From assembly GCF_900184265.1 (NCBI RefSeq), contig NZ_FXXA01000002.1:558001-622000 (forward strand): DNA of 64,000 nucleotides, given 5' to 3'. Both the position numbers and the translations under genes were made by a program. This stretch comes from Eggerthella timonensis (GTDB taxonomy: Bacteria > Actinomycetota > Coriobacteriia > Coriobacteriales > Eggerthellaceae). The notes under the pieces were generated by a model. That model was not told where the DNA came from. It saw nothing but the letters and a program-made list of their open reading frames with translations, and ran no database searches. Of this stretch, positions 9,201 through 19,553 are shown in pieces (the first letter of the stretch is position 1; every line of letters starts with the position of its first letter).

Positions 9201-12200
9201 CAACTGCACGATCAAGGGTGTCACCATCGGCAAGAACAGCAGCGTGACCGGGAAAGCTAGAACAGGTGGTGTGGCCGGAGGCTTCGAGGGCTGGTCGACG
9301 ACTCATGCCATACGCGTGGAAAGCTGTGTGAACTACGCCACTATCAAGGGTAGCCAGAAAACTGCCGGCATTATTGGAAATCTGCCGACAAACCAGGCTG
9401 TCGCATCGATGGCGTACTGTGGGAATTACGGATCCGTCACGACGTCTCAAGGCGATTCGGGCGGCGTGGCTGGACAGGCTTGCGACGGTAGAATCGAGTA
9501 TTGCTTCAACAGAGGATACCTTAAAACCGGATCCGGCGGTTATGGTTCGGGGGGAATCTGTTCTTCTGGCTATGTGTACAACAGCTACAACGCTGGAACG
9601 GGCAGCACCAACTCCAAGATCACTGCCCGGCGCTCGGCAACGAATTGCTATTACACCACCGACGGCATGTCCGGATCGAACCAAGGCGTTGGCGTTACGG
9701 CCGAACAGATGAAGTCCTGGGCTGCGGCGTACGCCTTGAACGGCAAGAATTACGGCTCGGGCACCGCGTGGGCATACGACTCATCAACCAACGAAGGCTA
9801 CCCCTCGTTCGGCGAACTGCGCGCCGCCGCCGACTGGGGCGAGGTGGGCCTCGGTGTAGACGCCGGCCTCATCGCCAGCAAGCCGGCGGAGACCGGCGCT
9901 GACGCGGAGAACGCCTTCGAGCTGGGCACCGAAGAGGCCCTCGCCTGGTTCGCGTACAAGTCGAACACCGAAGATACCACCAAAGCGTACACCAAGTGCG
10001 CCAAGATAACGGCGTCCACCCTCGACCTTACCGGTACGAAGTACGGCGGCACTTCCTCCGCCAAGCTGCAATGGTCGTCCATCGCGAAGGTCAGTGGCGG
10101 GCATGGCACCGTACCGGGCACCTTCGGCGGGACGTTCGACGGCCAAAGATGCGTCATCAAGAACCTGTATCAGAGCAACCCTTCCGCGGCAGCCGCCAGC
10201 GGCTGGGGTTTGTTCGCCTTCCTGTACGGTGGCACGGTGAAAGACGTGGTGCTCGAAAACGTCGACATAAACATCTCCAACACGAAGGCTTATGTCTCCG
10301 TCGGCGGCATAGTCAGCCAAGCTGCGGGCGGCGCTGTCGTCTTGGGCTGTGCGGTGAACGACGGCACCATCAAGGGCACGGTCGTCACGGCTCAAATGGT
10401 CGGCGGCATCATGGGCGATTCCCATGCGAATGGCAGCACCATCGAGAACTGCTATGTGCGCGCTTCCGTGACGGTGACGGGGGGCTCTGGCGGCGGCGGA
10501 ATCTTGGGCCGGGCCCTTAGTGGAGCAAAGATGAAGAACTGCTACTTCGCAGGCACGGCGCAGGGCAGCCCCCTGTGCTCTCAGAACCAATCAAATGCGA
10601 CTTTCACCAACTGCTACTACGATTCCACGCTGTTCACCGGAAGCGCCGAGCGCGCCGGTGTCAAAGGCCTTTCCACGGCTCAGATGCAGTCCTGGGCTGC
10701 GGCGTACGCCTTGAACGGCAAGAATTACGGCTCGGGCACTGCGTGGGCCTACGATGCCGCAGCCAATGACGGCTACCCCTCGTTCGGCGAACTGCGCGCA
10801 GCCGCCGACTGGGGCGAGGTAGGCTTCGGCGTGGACGCAGACCTCATAGCCGGCAAGCCGGCGGAGACCGGCGACAACGAGGCGAACGCCTTCCAGCTGG
10901 GCAGCGAAGAGGCCCTCGCCTGGTTCGCGTACAAGTCGAACACCGGGGATCCTAAAATCGCATACACCAAGTGCGCCAAGATAACGGCGTCCGCCCTCGA
11001 CCTCACCGGCACGAAGTACGGCGGAACGCCCGACGCCAAACTGCAATGGTCGTCCATCGCGAAGGTCGGTCCCGGGCACAGCAAGGCACCGGGCACCTAC
11101 GGCGGCACGTTCGACGGCCAGGGACGCGTCATCAAGAACCTGTATCAGAACAACCTTTCCGCGCCGGGAAAAGGCGGCTGGGGTCTATTCGCCTTCCTGC
11201 ACGGAGGCACGGTGAAGAACGTGGTGCTCGAGGATGTCGACATAAGCGTCTCCTGCGCGTCGGACTACATCACCGTCGGCGGCATCGTCAGCCAGGCCGA
11301 GGCCAATGCTGTCATCTCGGGCTGCGCGGTGAACGGAGGCACCATAAAGGGAGCAAGCCCCACGGAAATGACCGGCGGCATCGTGGGCGACGTGCATGAG
11401 GGCGGCGCCGCCATAGAGAACTGCTACGTGCGCGCGAATGTGGGTGAGGATGCCCTCAGGAAGCACGGCGGTGGCATAGTGGGTCGCTCTTACAACCCGG
11501 TCACCGTCAAAAACAGCTACTACGTGGGGAAGGCTTCGAAGCCCGTCTGCTACAGCGAAAGCTCGGGCACGGGCAAGTGCAAGCCCGACAACGTGTTCTA
11601 CGATTCGACGGCGTACGGATCGACCGCCCCCGCCGAAGCCGGCGTGACCGCGCTTTCCACGGACCAGATGCAGTCGTGGGCAGCGGCCTGGGCGCTCAAC
11701 GGCAAGAAGGCGGGAACGCCGTGGACCTACGACGCATCCAAGAACGACGGGTACCCCTCGTTCGGCACGCTGGCCGCGCCGGCCGACTGGAGCGTCGTCG
11801 GCGCGGGCGTGGACGCCGGCCTCATCGCCGGCAAGCCGGCGCAGACCGCCGACAGCGCCGCGGATGCCTACGATCTGGGCTCCCCCGAGGCGTTGGCCTG
11901 GTTCGCGTACAAGGTGAACGCCGACAACGCGAACTACAAGAGCAAGCACGCAAAGCTGGCCGCGCCCATCGACCTGTCGGGTAAACCCTACACGGGAGAG
12001 GCCTCGGTCGCCTCCGACTTTTCCAACTGCCTCAAATGGAAGCCCATCGCGAGCTTCTCCGGCGAATTCGACGGCGGCGGGCACGCGGTTGAGAACCTTT
12101 TCGTCAACGAGGGCACGGGCCGCGTAGGCTTCTTCGGCACACTGCAAGGCACCGACTCCGCCGCAGTGTCGGTGCACGACTTCGGCGTGGCGAGCGGCTC

Positions 12201-14907
12201 GGTCAAGGGGCTCCACACCGTCGGCGGCATCGTGGGCAAGATGGAGAGGGTGAAGGGGAAAGCCGCCGTGTCGGTCGAGCGGTGCTGGAACGCCGCGTCG
12301 GTCACCGGCACGGGATCGGACAGCAAGGACACCATGGCCGGCGGCATCGCGGGCTATGTGTTCGGCACCGTCTCGAACTGCTACAACACCGGCTCGATCT
12401 CCGCTGCGAAGACGTGCGCCGGCGGCATCGTCGGTTCCACGACCGGGGACTCTGCCTACGGAACCCGCGTGGAGAGCTGCTACAACACTGGTAGCGTAAC
12501 TGCTCCGGTCACGTACGGCGCCATCAACGGGTGGCACAGTAACGCGCAGAGCCCCACGACCAACTGCTACTATCTGGACAACGGGCTGCCCGCCTTCGGC
12601 AACAACGCTACTGCCGGCCAAGCCACCAAACTCGCGGACGACCAGCTGAAGTCCTGGGGCGCGGCCTACGCACTCAACGGCGGCGACGGCACGCAGAAGC
12701 TCGCCGACCTCGCCACCTGGCGCAAGGCGAAGGACGCAAGCGAGAACGCGGGCTACCCGGTGCTCTGCACCGCGGGCGAGTCCATGGACGCTGCGGCCGA
12801 CTGGGGCGAGGTGGGCGCGTGGGTGGACGCCATCGCCGTCTCCCTGCAGCCCTCGACCGCGTCCGACGGCGCCTACGAGATATCCAGCCCCGAGCAGCTG
12901 GCCTGGTTCGCCTACAAGGTGAACACGAGCGCCACCGCGCGCGAGTACGGATCGAAGAGCGTCCGCATCACGGGCGACGTCGACCTGGACGGCTCGGCCT
13001 ACACCGGCAAGGAGAAGACCGCCGAGAACGCCCTTCTGTGGGTGCCGATCGGCAAGGGGTACAGCACCGAGACGTGGGACCTCGAGCACTGGTACGGCGG
13101 CGAGGCCGGTTCCGGCTACAAGGGCGTCGTGTTCGACGGCGGCGGCCACGCGGTGGACTACATGCGGGCCGAGGGCGAGGAATACGTCGGTTTCATCGGC
13201 GTCGTCCGCAACGCCACGCTGAAAGGCATCGTTACCGGCGAGCACGGCAGCGTGACCTCCACGTCCCAGGATGGCAGCAGCAGCTTCGGAGGGGTGGCGG
13301 GCGGATACGACGGCGTCGGCGAGGAATACGATGCGGGCGACTACGCGGTCAAAGTCGAGAACTGCGTCAACCGCGCCACGGTTTCGACCACCTATTGCTA
13401 TGAGACCGGCGGCATCATCGGGACGCTGCCGCCTCTCGGCGAGGCGGGCGTCTACGCCGTCGAGCGCTGCGCGAACCACGGCACGGTCGGCGGATGGAAC
13501 GATTCGAACGGCGGGATCGTCGGCGACGCGAACTCCAACGAGGTGGCCTACTGCTACAACGTCGGCCGGTTCGACGACGACAACAACGGTGGGAGCATGA
13601 GCGGCATCGCCTATAACGCGAGCAGGGTCGTCGGCTGCTACAATGCAAGCGAGACGGTGGCCGAGTTCCCCATCTGCAACGGGGATTCCTCGATCGGCGA
13701 GTCCGTGGACTGCTGCTTCGTAGACATCCCCGATTCGGGTATGTACTACGAGAACCAGGGCACCCCCCTCACCGACGCCCAGATGAAATCCTGGAACGCG
13801 GCCTACCTGCTCAACGGCTCGGCCTATGTGGGGAGCGCCGACGGGACGGCCCCCGCCTCCACCGTGTGGACCACCGACGAGCAGAAGAACGGCTCGGCCT
13901 TGAAGAACGGCGGCTACCCCGTGTTCGGCGACCTGAAGCTCAAGGAGCTTACGGTCACGCTCGATCCGAAGGATATCTCCACGAAGGTGGATAGCTCCAA
14001 GAAGGCGACAGGCGAATTCATGGAGGGTCCGGTGAAGAAGCCGCTCTCCGGCCCGGTCACTCTGGAGCAGGCCCCGGCGAACCCGTCGGGTGCGACGCTG
14101 GCGAGCGCCGCCGACGTAGACGCGGCCTTCTCCACGTGGGGCACGACCTCCGCCAACGGAAAGTTCGCGCTGGCTGCCGGCAACGTGTCGCTCACGCCCT
14201 CGAGCGCAACCGGCGATACGGCGCTGCTTGGTACTAACCTGGCCGGCATCGATCTGCATACGGCCGCCGCGTACACGAGCGGCGATGCCCGCAGCACCTC
14301 CTTCATCGTGGCCGACGACTATGCGCACTACAAGGTGAGTGTCACGGTGAAGGCGTTCGAGGGCAACAAGACGCTCGACGTGGCGGTGCCGGTGGAGACA
14401 TCCTCGTCCTTCGAGCTGTCCCCCGACGGCGAAGTGCACCAGGGCGACAATGCCGCGAAGGCGGCGGCGCCCTCCACCCTGAAGAGCAACAACGCGATGC
14501 CCGTGGCGGGTTCTGTCAAGAGCGTGGTGCCGATGGCCCAGAACACCGAGCTCTCTGCCGGCGACAAGGTGAATGCGGTCCTGGATCCCGTCGCCGAATC
14601 CGACGTGCTGAAGGCCACCTCCGATCCCGTCACTCAACCCGGCAACGCGAAGCTGTTCGTGCTCGGCTCGGACGGCACGGGCGAGCTCGCCAAGCTGGAC
14701 GCGCCCCTGTACTACGACCCGGCAAACGCCAAGGTGCCGCTCGCGTTCTCCGTTCCCGGCGGCGAAGTCGTCAGATGGAAGTGGGGCATGGACTACACCG
14801 GCACCTACATAGGCACCACGGGTGTGTTCGGCTATACGGTTGGTTATGACCTCCGCTTGTCCGAGAACGACGTGGCCGCACCCGTCCTGAGCGCCGGCGC
14901 CAAGTAG
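3216..14907 (+). CDS. Giant secreted GLUG-repeat surface protein, disrupted by a frameshift at a poly-G tract (candidate phase-variable)
   Basis: The reading frame from ATG 3216 (AAGGGG Shine-Dalgarno, 8-base spacing) encodes an export signal with an extended basic N-region and the core VSVLLSALLVV, ending near SALAQ. It runs into ten Gs at 3416-3425 and stops at 3449. The main frame continues from the tract to 14907. With nine Gs the two join as ...SENMATGGGAYSEPAPEG... giving about 3,896 residues. The mature part has a Pro/Glu/Ala linker, then nine modules each opening W-x-x-V-G-x-x-V-x-x-G, followed by (S)TPEALAWFAYKVN, DLxGxxY, a FDGxGH strand and several GGIVG/GGLVG GLUG motifs, typical of beta-helix adhesins. 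Modules 6-8 are near-identical. A final ~320 residues form a different beta-rich domain. There is no LPXTG or C-terminal membrane anchor. A short TTG-started form without signal peptide (3388) is unlikely to be real. A sequencing error in the homopolymer is the main alternative. Confidence 0.85.
3416..3425 (+). repeat. Homopolymeric (G)10 tract in the adhesin signal-peptide region
   Basis: Ten consecutive Gs directly after ATGGCGAC, about 67 codons into the gene. Nine or twelve Gs would put signal peptide and passenger in frame; ten puts them out of frame. This is the classic layout of a slipped-strand contingency locus. Confidence 0.8.
9700..11770 (+). repeat. Tandem ~975-bp repeats inside the adhesin gene
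   Basis: Sequence around 9717 (TCCTGGGCTGCGGCGTACGC) recurs at 10690 and in diverged form near 11670, a period of about 974 bp. Each unit encodes one GLUG module starting WGEVG or WSVVG. The first two units are nearly identical over long stretches at DNA level, which should allow recombination and copy-number change. Confidence 0.75.
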
Positions 14908-14928
14908 GGAATCGAGGACGAGGACCGC

Positions 14929-15987
14929 GTGAGCGAGCAGACGAACATACCGAGCACGGCGGGCGCTCCTGGCGGGGAAGCAGCCGCGCGCGTACGCGAG
15001 AAGGCGCTCGCCGCCAAGCGCCTGGCGGTCGCAGCCCAGCGTCTCGTGCCCGCGCACGGGACCGATGCCCAGCGTTCCGCCGCACAGGACGCACAGGTGG
15101 CGTCCATCATGGCCGACGAGGCCATGGCGGCCGTATCCGACGACGCGGCCCTGGCCGTGGCCATGGCCGAGGAGGCATCGACATTGGCGATAGAATCGTT
15201 GAAGGCCGCGCAGGCGGCAGCGCCCGGACCTGCGCATGCGGCGCCTGCTGTATCCGAGGAGCAGGGCGTCTCGCGCGAGGCGCTTGCCCGCTCGGTCCCG
15301 GCGATCTCATCCCCCGACCCCGCTTCCGGCACGCCGGCCCCTGCCGCCGCGGCCGTTCCCGCGGGTACGGCCGCCCCCGCGCCCGCTGCGACACCGGATG
15401 TTTCACGTGAAACGTCTGCGTGCCCGGCCGCGCCCCTGCCTGCAGCCTCCGTCGCTGCTCCCGCCCAGGCTGCGGCCGGCATGCCGGCCATCCCCGCCAA
15501 GCGTTCGCACAAGTTCCGCACCGCCTGCATCGCGCTCTCGGGCGTGCTGCTGGTCATGACGGGGCTTGTGGCCGGGGCGTGGTTCGGGCTGTTCCGCCTG
15601 CCCGATCCCGTCCAAGAGCGCATCTACCTGCTGCCCGACGCGCACGCGCAGGCCGGCACCCTGAACGCAGCGGACATCGATGTGGCTCCCGGCAGCTTCC
15701 AGATGGTGCTCAATCAGCTGTGCACCATGGCCGAGGGATCGCTGAACTGCCCCATCCAGTTCGAAAACCCCGCCGCCAACCAGTATTCGGCGCGCGTCGT
15801 ACTGGAAGTTGACGGTGAGGAGCTGGCCCGCTCGGGCATGGTCGCCCCCGGCAGCTACGTGCCCGCCGTGCGGCTCGACCGCGCGCTCGAGCCCGGCGAC
15901 CACGAAATGCGCGCTGTCGTTCTGGTGTATTCGGGCGCGACCCAAGTGAACACGCTTGCCAGCGACGTGACCGTTCGCGTGAAATGA
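14929..15987 (+). CDS. Membrane protein with Ala-rich cytoplasmic helix and extracellular beta domain
   Basis: About 352 residues, starting at GTG 14929 behind a GAGGACGAGGA Shine-Dalgarno, 21 bases after the giant adhesin. Residues 1-110 are an Ala-rich, probably coiled helix. Residues 110-185 are a Pro/Ala linker whose DVSRET is encoded by an imperfect parS. One membrane segment follows (ACIALSGVLLVMTGLVAGAW, ~195-215). The remaining ~140 residues are an outside beta domain (SGMVAPGSYVPAVRLD...EPGDHEMRAVV) related to two other proteins of this locus (16001-16543 and 18243-18791). No family name is recognised. Position suggests a membrane partner of the adhesin. Confidence 0.7.
   Translation: MSEQTNIPSTAGAPGGEAAARVREKALAAKRLAVAAQRLVPAHGTDAQRSAAQDAQVASIMADEAMAAVSDDAALAVAMAEEASTLAIESLKAAQAAAPGPAHAAPAVSEEQGVSREALARSVPAISSPDPASGTPAPAAAAVPAGTAAPAPAATPDVSRETSACPAAPLPAASVAAPAQAAAGMPAIPAKRSHKFRTACIALSGVLLVMTGLVAGAWFGLFRLPDPVQERIYLLPDAHAQAGTLNAADIDVAPGSFQMVLNQLCTMAEGSLNCPIQFENPAANQYSARVVLEVDGEELARSGMVAPGSYVPAVRLDRALEPGDHEMRAVVLVYSGATQVNTLASDVTVRVK
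15399..15414. other. parS site inside a coding sequence, 15/16
   Basis: TGTTTCACGTGAAACG: only the last base differs from the consensus. It lies in the low-complexity linker of the 14929-15987 protein and is read there as DVSRET, so the site is compatible with coding in a region that tolerates insertions. Confidence 0.8.
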
Positions 15988-16000
15988 CGGAAGGAACATG

Positions 16001-16543
16001 ATGGAAGAGATCACCCAGCAAACCCTCCCGAACGCAAAGGCCCCCGAGCCCCATAAAAAGCTGTGGGCCGCCATCGCCGTGCTTTTGGTGCTGCTTATCG
16101 CGGCGGCGGTCGCGCTGTTCGTATGGATGACCATGCCCGACCCGAACCGCGACGGCATGCAACCCGACCCCAACGTGAAGGTGGGCTCGCTCTCCGGCGA
16201 CTTCGCCGACTTGGACAAGATCGTGGACGAGGGCATGCTCACGTTTTCCATCAACGCCACGCCGGCGTTTCCCGACGGCGCGAGCCCCGGCAACCTCATG
16301 ATCGAGAACGCCGAGATCAACAACAACCGGTTTACCGTGGCAATCTACCGCACCGACACGGGCGACAAGGTGTACGAGTCGGGCTACCTCGACCCTGGCC
16401 AGTACATAGAAAGCGCTCCGCTTGACGTGGACTTGGAAGCGGGCGAGTACCCGTGCACGGCGCAGTTCTCCACCTACAAGCTGTCCGACAACACCCCCAT
16501 CGGCCAGGCGGCCGCCGAGATCACCGTCTACGTGCAGGGATAG
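16001..16543 (+). CDS. Small bitopic membrane protein, surface-locus paralogue
   Basis: About 180 residues. A short basic cytoplasmic tail precedes one membrane segment (LWAAIAVLLVLLIAAAVALF, ~25-45), then an extracellular domain with DPNRDGMQPDPN and a signature YESGYLDPGQYIES...LDVDLEAGEYPCTA...PIGQAAAEITVYV. The same signature is in the protein at 18243-18791 (YETGYLAPGSYVDS), and a weaker one in 14929-15987, so three paralogues sit in one cluster. Two ATGs are adjacent (15998 and 16001); the second has the better distance to GGAAGGAA. Function unknown. A role in holding or assembling secreted subunits is inference from the neighbourhood. Confidence 0.7.
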   Translation: MEEITQQTLPNAKAPEPHKKLWAAIAVLLVLLIAAAVALFVWMTMPDPNRDGMQPDPNVKVGSLSGDFADLDKIVDEGMLTFSINATPAFPDGASPGNLMIENAEINNNRFTVAIYRTDTGDKVYESGYLDPGQYIESAPLDVDLEAGEYPCTAQFSTYKLSDNTPIGQAAAEITVYVQG

Positions 16544-16772
16544 GGGGCCGGACGTGGAAGAGAGACTCGTTTCGGCTCCTGCGTCCCGCGACGCGTCGGC
16601 GCGCGGCACCGGTCCGCCCGGCAGGGGGCGATGCCCCGACTACGCGGGCGCCCTCCCGGCGCGAGGGGAGGGCCGTGTATGAGCTTATGAGAAAACGTCG
16701 CGCGAAGAAAAGCACTGCCGAGAAAGGGGCGCCCCGCACAAGCGAGGGCGCGAAACCAAAAGGAGGAGCACC

Positions 16773-17450
16773 ATGTTGAAGAAGAAGTTCGGAGCCTGCG
16801 CGCTGGCGCTGGCCACGGCGGCCGCCGTATGCGTTCCGGGGACGGCCCTTGCGGATCCCGTTGCTGCCGGGACGACCGAGGTGACCGCAGCCGGCGACAC
16901 GGCGTCTACCATCACCGGCACCATCACGGCCACGAAGCTCTCGGTGTCCGTGCCCACCACGGCCGCGTTCACCATCGACCCCACCATCACGGCGACGGAC
17001 GATGCCGCCGGCGTCGCGGCCCAGCTCACGAACGTGCCCACCGACTACACCGTGACCAACTCCTCGGCGGTGCCGGTGTACGCCTACATCTCCAGCTGTG
17101 CGATCAGCGCGACCGACGGCACTCCCGCGCTGGTCACGAAAGCGGACGGGCTTACCGCTGACAAGGCCGTCATGTTCGCCGTGAAGGATGCGGCCAGCAA
17201 GCCCGCCAGCTTCGCCACCGAAGCCGACTGGCTGACCACGGCGGCGGGCAAGTACTACGCGTTCAACGCCGCCGAGTACGGCAAGCTGGCCACCCCGAAG
17301 GCCGCGACGGCTGCAGGCGATAGCAGCAACGCCGCCACGATGAGCTTCTACGGCCAGACCACGACGGGATGGAGCAACGGCGACACGTTCACCATCGTGC
17401 CCACCTTCACCATCACCGCCACCGCACCCGAGACGACGCCGGCTCCGTAA
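16773..17450 (+). CDS. Secreted beta-rich surface subunit
   Basis: About 225 residues with a clear signal peptide (MLKKKFGACALALATAAAVC, cleavage near GTALA-DP) and a strong AAAGGAGGAG Shine-Dalgarno. The mature protein is Thr/Ala-rich with alternating strands (TATKLSVSVPTTAAFTIDPT, SSAVPVYAYIS, GWSNGDTFTIVPTFTIT). This resembles the WxL-like and TasA-like beta-sandwich subunits common in Coriobacteriia, but the defining WxL motifs are not evident. It has no membrane anchor. The 229 bases upstream contain GC-rich inverted repeats and no convincing gene. It may be a structural partner of the giant adhesin. Confidence 0.7.
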   Translation: MLKKKFGACALALATAAAVCVPGTALADPVAAGTTEVTAAGDTASTITGTITATKLSVSVPTTAAFTIDPTITATDDAAGVAAQLTNVPTDYTVTNSSAVPVYAYISSCAISATDGTPALVTKADGLTADKAVMFAVKDAASKPASFATEADWLTTAAGKYYAFNAAEYGKLATPKAATAAGDSSNAATMSFYGQTTTGWSNGDTFTIVPTFTITATAPETTPAP

Positions 17451-17491
17451 CCGGCGGCCGACGCCATGACGACGAGAGGGAGGCGACCACG

Positions 17492-18253
17492 ATGATCCGG
17501 CAACGAAACGCGGCAGCGGGAACTCAGGCGGCGCCGCGCCGCACGACGGCGTGCGCATGCGCGCTCGCGGCCCTGCTCGCGCTCTGCCTTCTGGCCTGGC
17601 CGCGCGCGGCGCTCGCCGACGAGGTGGGCGGCGACGGATCGTTCGACCTCAACCTGTCCATGTCGGTGGCGGCGGCGGACGATCCCGACGCTCCCGTCCA
17701 TCCGGTGTCCGTCCACGTGTCCAACCTTTTGGGCGAGCACGTGGGCGGCGCGCGCGTAGCCTACGCGCTGCAATCGGACTACGCGGATCCAGACGCGCCC
17801 GTGCCCGCCGTCGTCGAGCCCGCGCTTGCGGCTCGGACGGCGTCGGGCATGGTGCGCGCGGGATCGGCGGTCACGGCTCCGGACGGCACGGCCGACCTCG
17901 AGGGCATCGTGGCGGGCTGCGACTACTTGGTGTCCGTCGAGGCTGACGGGCACACCCGCTACGAGCGCGTCCACACCTGCAAAGGCGATGAAGGCGAGCG
18001 CTGGGAGGTCGTCATGGAGAAGGCCGGCGGCTCGGGTGGCTCGGGCGGTAGTTCGGGTAGCACCGAGCCCGCCGGCTCGCCTGGCGCTCCCGGCGATGAC
18101 GGCGGCGCAGGCCCTCTGTTGCGGCTTCCCTCTTTGCTGGTCACCGGTGACGCGCTGGGCCCTGTTGCCCTGTGCGCCGCAGGCACGCTGCTGGCGGCCG
18201 CGGCGCTCATAGCGCTGGCCCTTCGAAGGAGGGGTGCGCGCGATGGCCGATGA
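17492..18253 (+). CDS. Surface protein with signal peptide, Ig-like domain and C-terminal membrane anchor
   Basis: About 253 residues from ATG 17492 (GAGGGAGG Shine-Dalgarno). It has an N-terminal signal peptide (ALAALLALCLLAWPRAALA), then a beta domain resembling CNA-B/carboxypeptidase-regulatory folds (VSVHVSNLLGEHVGGARVAYAL, APDGTADLEGIVAGCDYLVSV). A Gly/Ser-rich stalk (~185-210) follows, then LPSLLVTGDALG, a hydrophobic stretch and an RRR tail. The ending looks like a degenerate sortase signal (compare LPxTGD + membrane span + Arg), but LPxTG itself is absent, so it may simply be membrane-anchored. It overlaps the next gene by 11 bases. Confidence 0.72.
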   Translation: MIRQRNAAAGTQAAPRRTTACACALAALLALCLLAWPRAALADEVGGDGSFDLNLSMSVAAADDPDAPVHPVSVHVSNLLGEHVGGARVAYALQSDYADPDAPVPAVVEPALAARTASGMVRAGSAVTAPDGTADLEGIVAGCDYLVSVEADGHTRYERVHTCKGDEGERWEVVMEKAGGSGGSGGSSGSTEPAGSPGAPGDDGGAGPLLRLPSLLVTGDALGPVALCAAGTLLAAAALIALALRRRGARDGR

Positions 18254-18791
18254 GCATCAGGACGGCTGTATGACCGCGCGCCGCCGCTGGCCCTTCGTGC
18301 TGCTGGTGCTAGGTTTGCTGCTCGTGGCTGCCGCAGGCGCTTGGTGCTTCCTCGCGCCGCCGGCTGACGACGGCATGGAGCCCAATGTCGTCGTGGGTCC
18401 CATGGGCGACTACAGCAAAGACGAGCTCGAGGCCCTGCTCGCCCAGAAGGTGGACGAGGGCATGATCGCGTTCGGGCTGAACACCCAGATGCACCTTGAA
18501 AGTCCCGATGCCGAGGCTCCGATCCTCTTCGAGAACCCGGGGAACAACGCCAAGCTCCTCACTCTGGAGATAACACGCGACGACACGGGGGAAGCGGTGT
18601 ACGAGACTGGGTACCTCGCTCCGGGCAGCTACGTAGACAGCGACCGGCTGGACGTCAGGCTGGAGCCGGGAAGCTATACGTGCACGGCTCTCATCCGGTC
18701 GTATCAGCAGGACACGAAGAAGCCGCTCGGCCAAGCGGCGGCCGAGGTGGTCATCTCGGTGCAGGATCCCGGCCAAGGTTCGAATCGATAA
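18243..18791 (+). CDS. Small bitopic membrane protein, surface-locus paralogue
   Basis: About 182 residues. ATG 18243 follows AAGGAGGGG. One membrane segment (WPFVLLVLGLLLVAAAGAWC, ~18-38) leads to an outside domain with DDGMEPNVVVGPMGD, KVDEGMIAFGLNT and the signature YETGYLAPGSYVDS...DVRLEPGSYTCTA...PLGQAAAEVVISV, shared closely with 16001-16543. The second half is therefore a duplicated module used at least twice in this locus. Function unknown. Overlap with the preceding gene indicates one transcript. Confidence 0.7.
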   Translation: MADEHQDGCMTARRRWPFVLLVLGLLLVAAAGAWCFLAPPADDGMEPNVVVGPMGDYSKDELEALLAQKVDEGMIAFGLNTQMHLESPDAEAPILFENPGNNAKLLTLEITRDDTGEAVYETGYLAPGSYVDSDRLDVRLEPGSYTCTALIRSYQQDTKKPLGQAAAEVVISVQDPGQGSNR

Positions 18792-18838
18792 TGCGCCCCG
18801 CACAGACGGGCGCAACCCAACGAAAGGAAACGATTGAA

Positions 18839-19459
18839 ATGACGAAAGCAAAGAACATCGCCGCCGTGCTGACGGCTACGGCGCTCGCCGCCGCCTTCGC
18901 CGTGCCGGCGTTCGCCGCCACTCCCGGCGTCGAAGACGGCTCGTACGAGAAAGCGGAGATCGCAGGCGGATCGTTCGAGGCTCCCACCGACATCAAGGCC
19001 ACGGTGCACGCGCCGGGCGCCAAGGTCATCAAGGTCACGGTTCCCTCCCAGCTGCCTATCGGCGTCGCCACGAAGGTGGGAAGCGGAAGCGCTCATGTCA
19101 TCGACGCTGACAAGACGCTCCCGGTGCAGGCCGAGGTGCGCAACTACTCGCAGGACTCCGCCGTGGACGTGTCCGTGGCGAAGGTGGCGGACGACAGCAA
19201 CCTGCTGGAAAAGATCTCGCTCTCGCTTGCGCCTGCTACTACGATGGGCACCCCGGGCAGCGACTACTCCTTGTCCAAGGGAGATTCGATCGATGCGCCG
19301 CTGTTCACGAACCTCGCCGGCACCGCCGACGGCGCCACCAATCCCGGCGTCGGCTCGCTCACGCTGACCGCCTCGGCTTCGCCGAGCGAGGACCTGACGA
19401 GTCTCGAAGGATCGCACACCGTAACGGCCGTGCTCAAGGTATCCGTGCCCACTGCCTAG
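18839..19459 (+). CDS. Secreted beta-rich surface subunit
   Basis: About 206 residues. The signal peptide KNIAAVLTATALAAAFAVPA ends at FAA-TPG, with an AAAGGAAA Shine-Dalgarno at proper spacing to ATG 18839. The mature chain is strand-rich (VIKVTVPSQLPIGVATKVGS, NYSQDSAVDVSVAKV, GSLTLTASASPSED, HTVTAVLKVSVP) and shows the KVTVPS-type strand also found in 16773-17450 and 19554-20132. No anchor. These three secreted proteins could be pilin-like or WxL-like building blocks displayed by the bitopic partners; this is inference from co-location. Confidence 0.7.
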   Translation: MTKAKNIAAVLTATALAAAFAVPAFAATPGVEDGSYEKAEIAGGSFEAPTDIKATVHAPGAKVIKVTVPSQLPIGVATKVGSGSAHVIDADKTLPVQAEVRNYSQDSAVDVSVAKVADDSNLLEKISLSLAPATTMGTPGSDYSLSKGDSIDAPLFTNLAGTADGATNPGVGSLTLTASASPSEDLTSLEGSHTVTAVLKVSVPTA

Positions 19460-19553
19460 CCCCCCCCGCAGGTCGCCCTCGCAAGGGGCGGCCTGCTCGC
19501 CCGACCACTTGCGTTTCGTCGGGCGCTGCGTCCCCGAGAAAGGAAACGACGAT

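Noticed and set aside
11185-15237. 1,350-codon open frame on the minus strand
   Set aside because: Shadow of the GC-rich, repetitive adhesin gene on the plus strand; no start signal, low-complexity composition, no known domains.
16453-16779. Small basic frame between two surface genes
   Set aside because: Arg/Gly-rich shadow-like composition, no Shine-Dalgarno, overlaps the next start out of frame.
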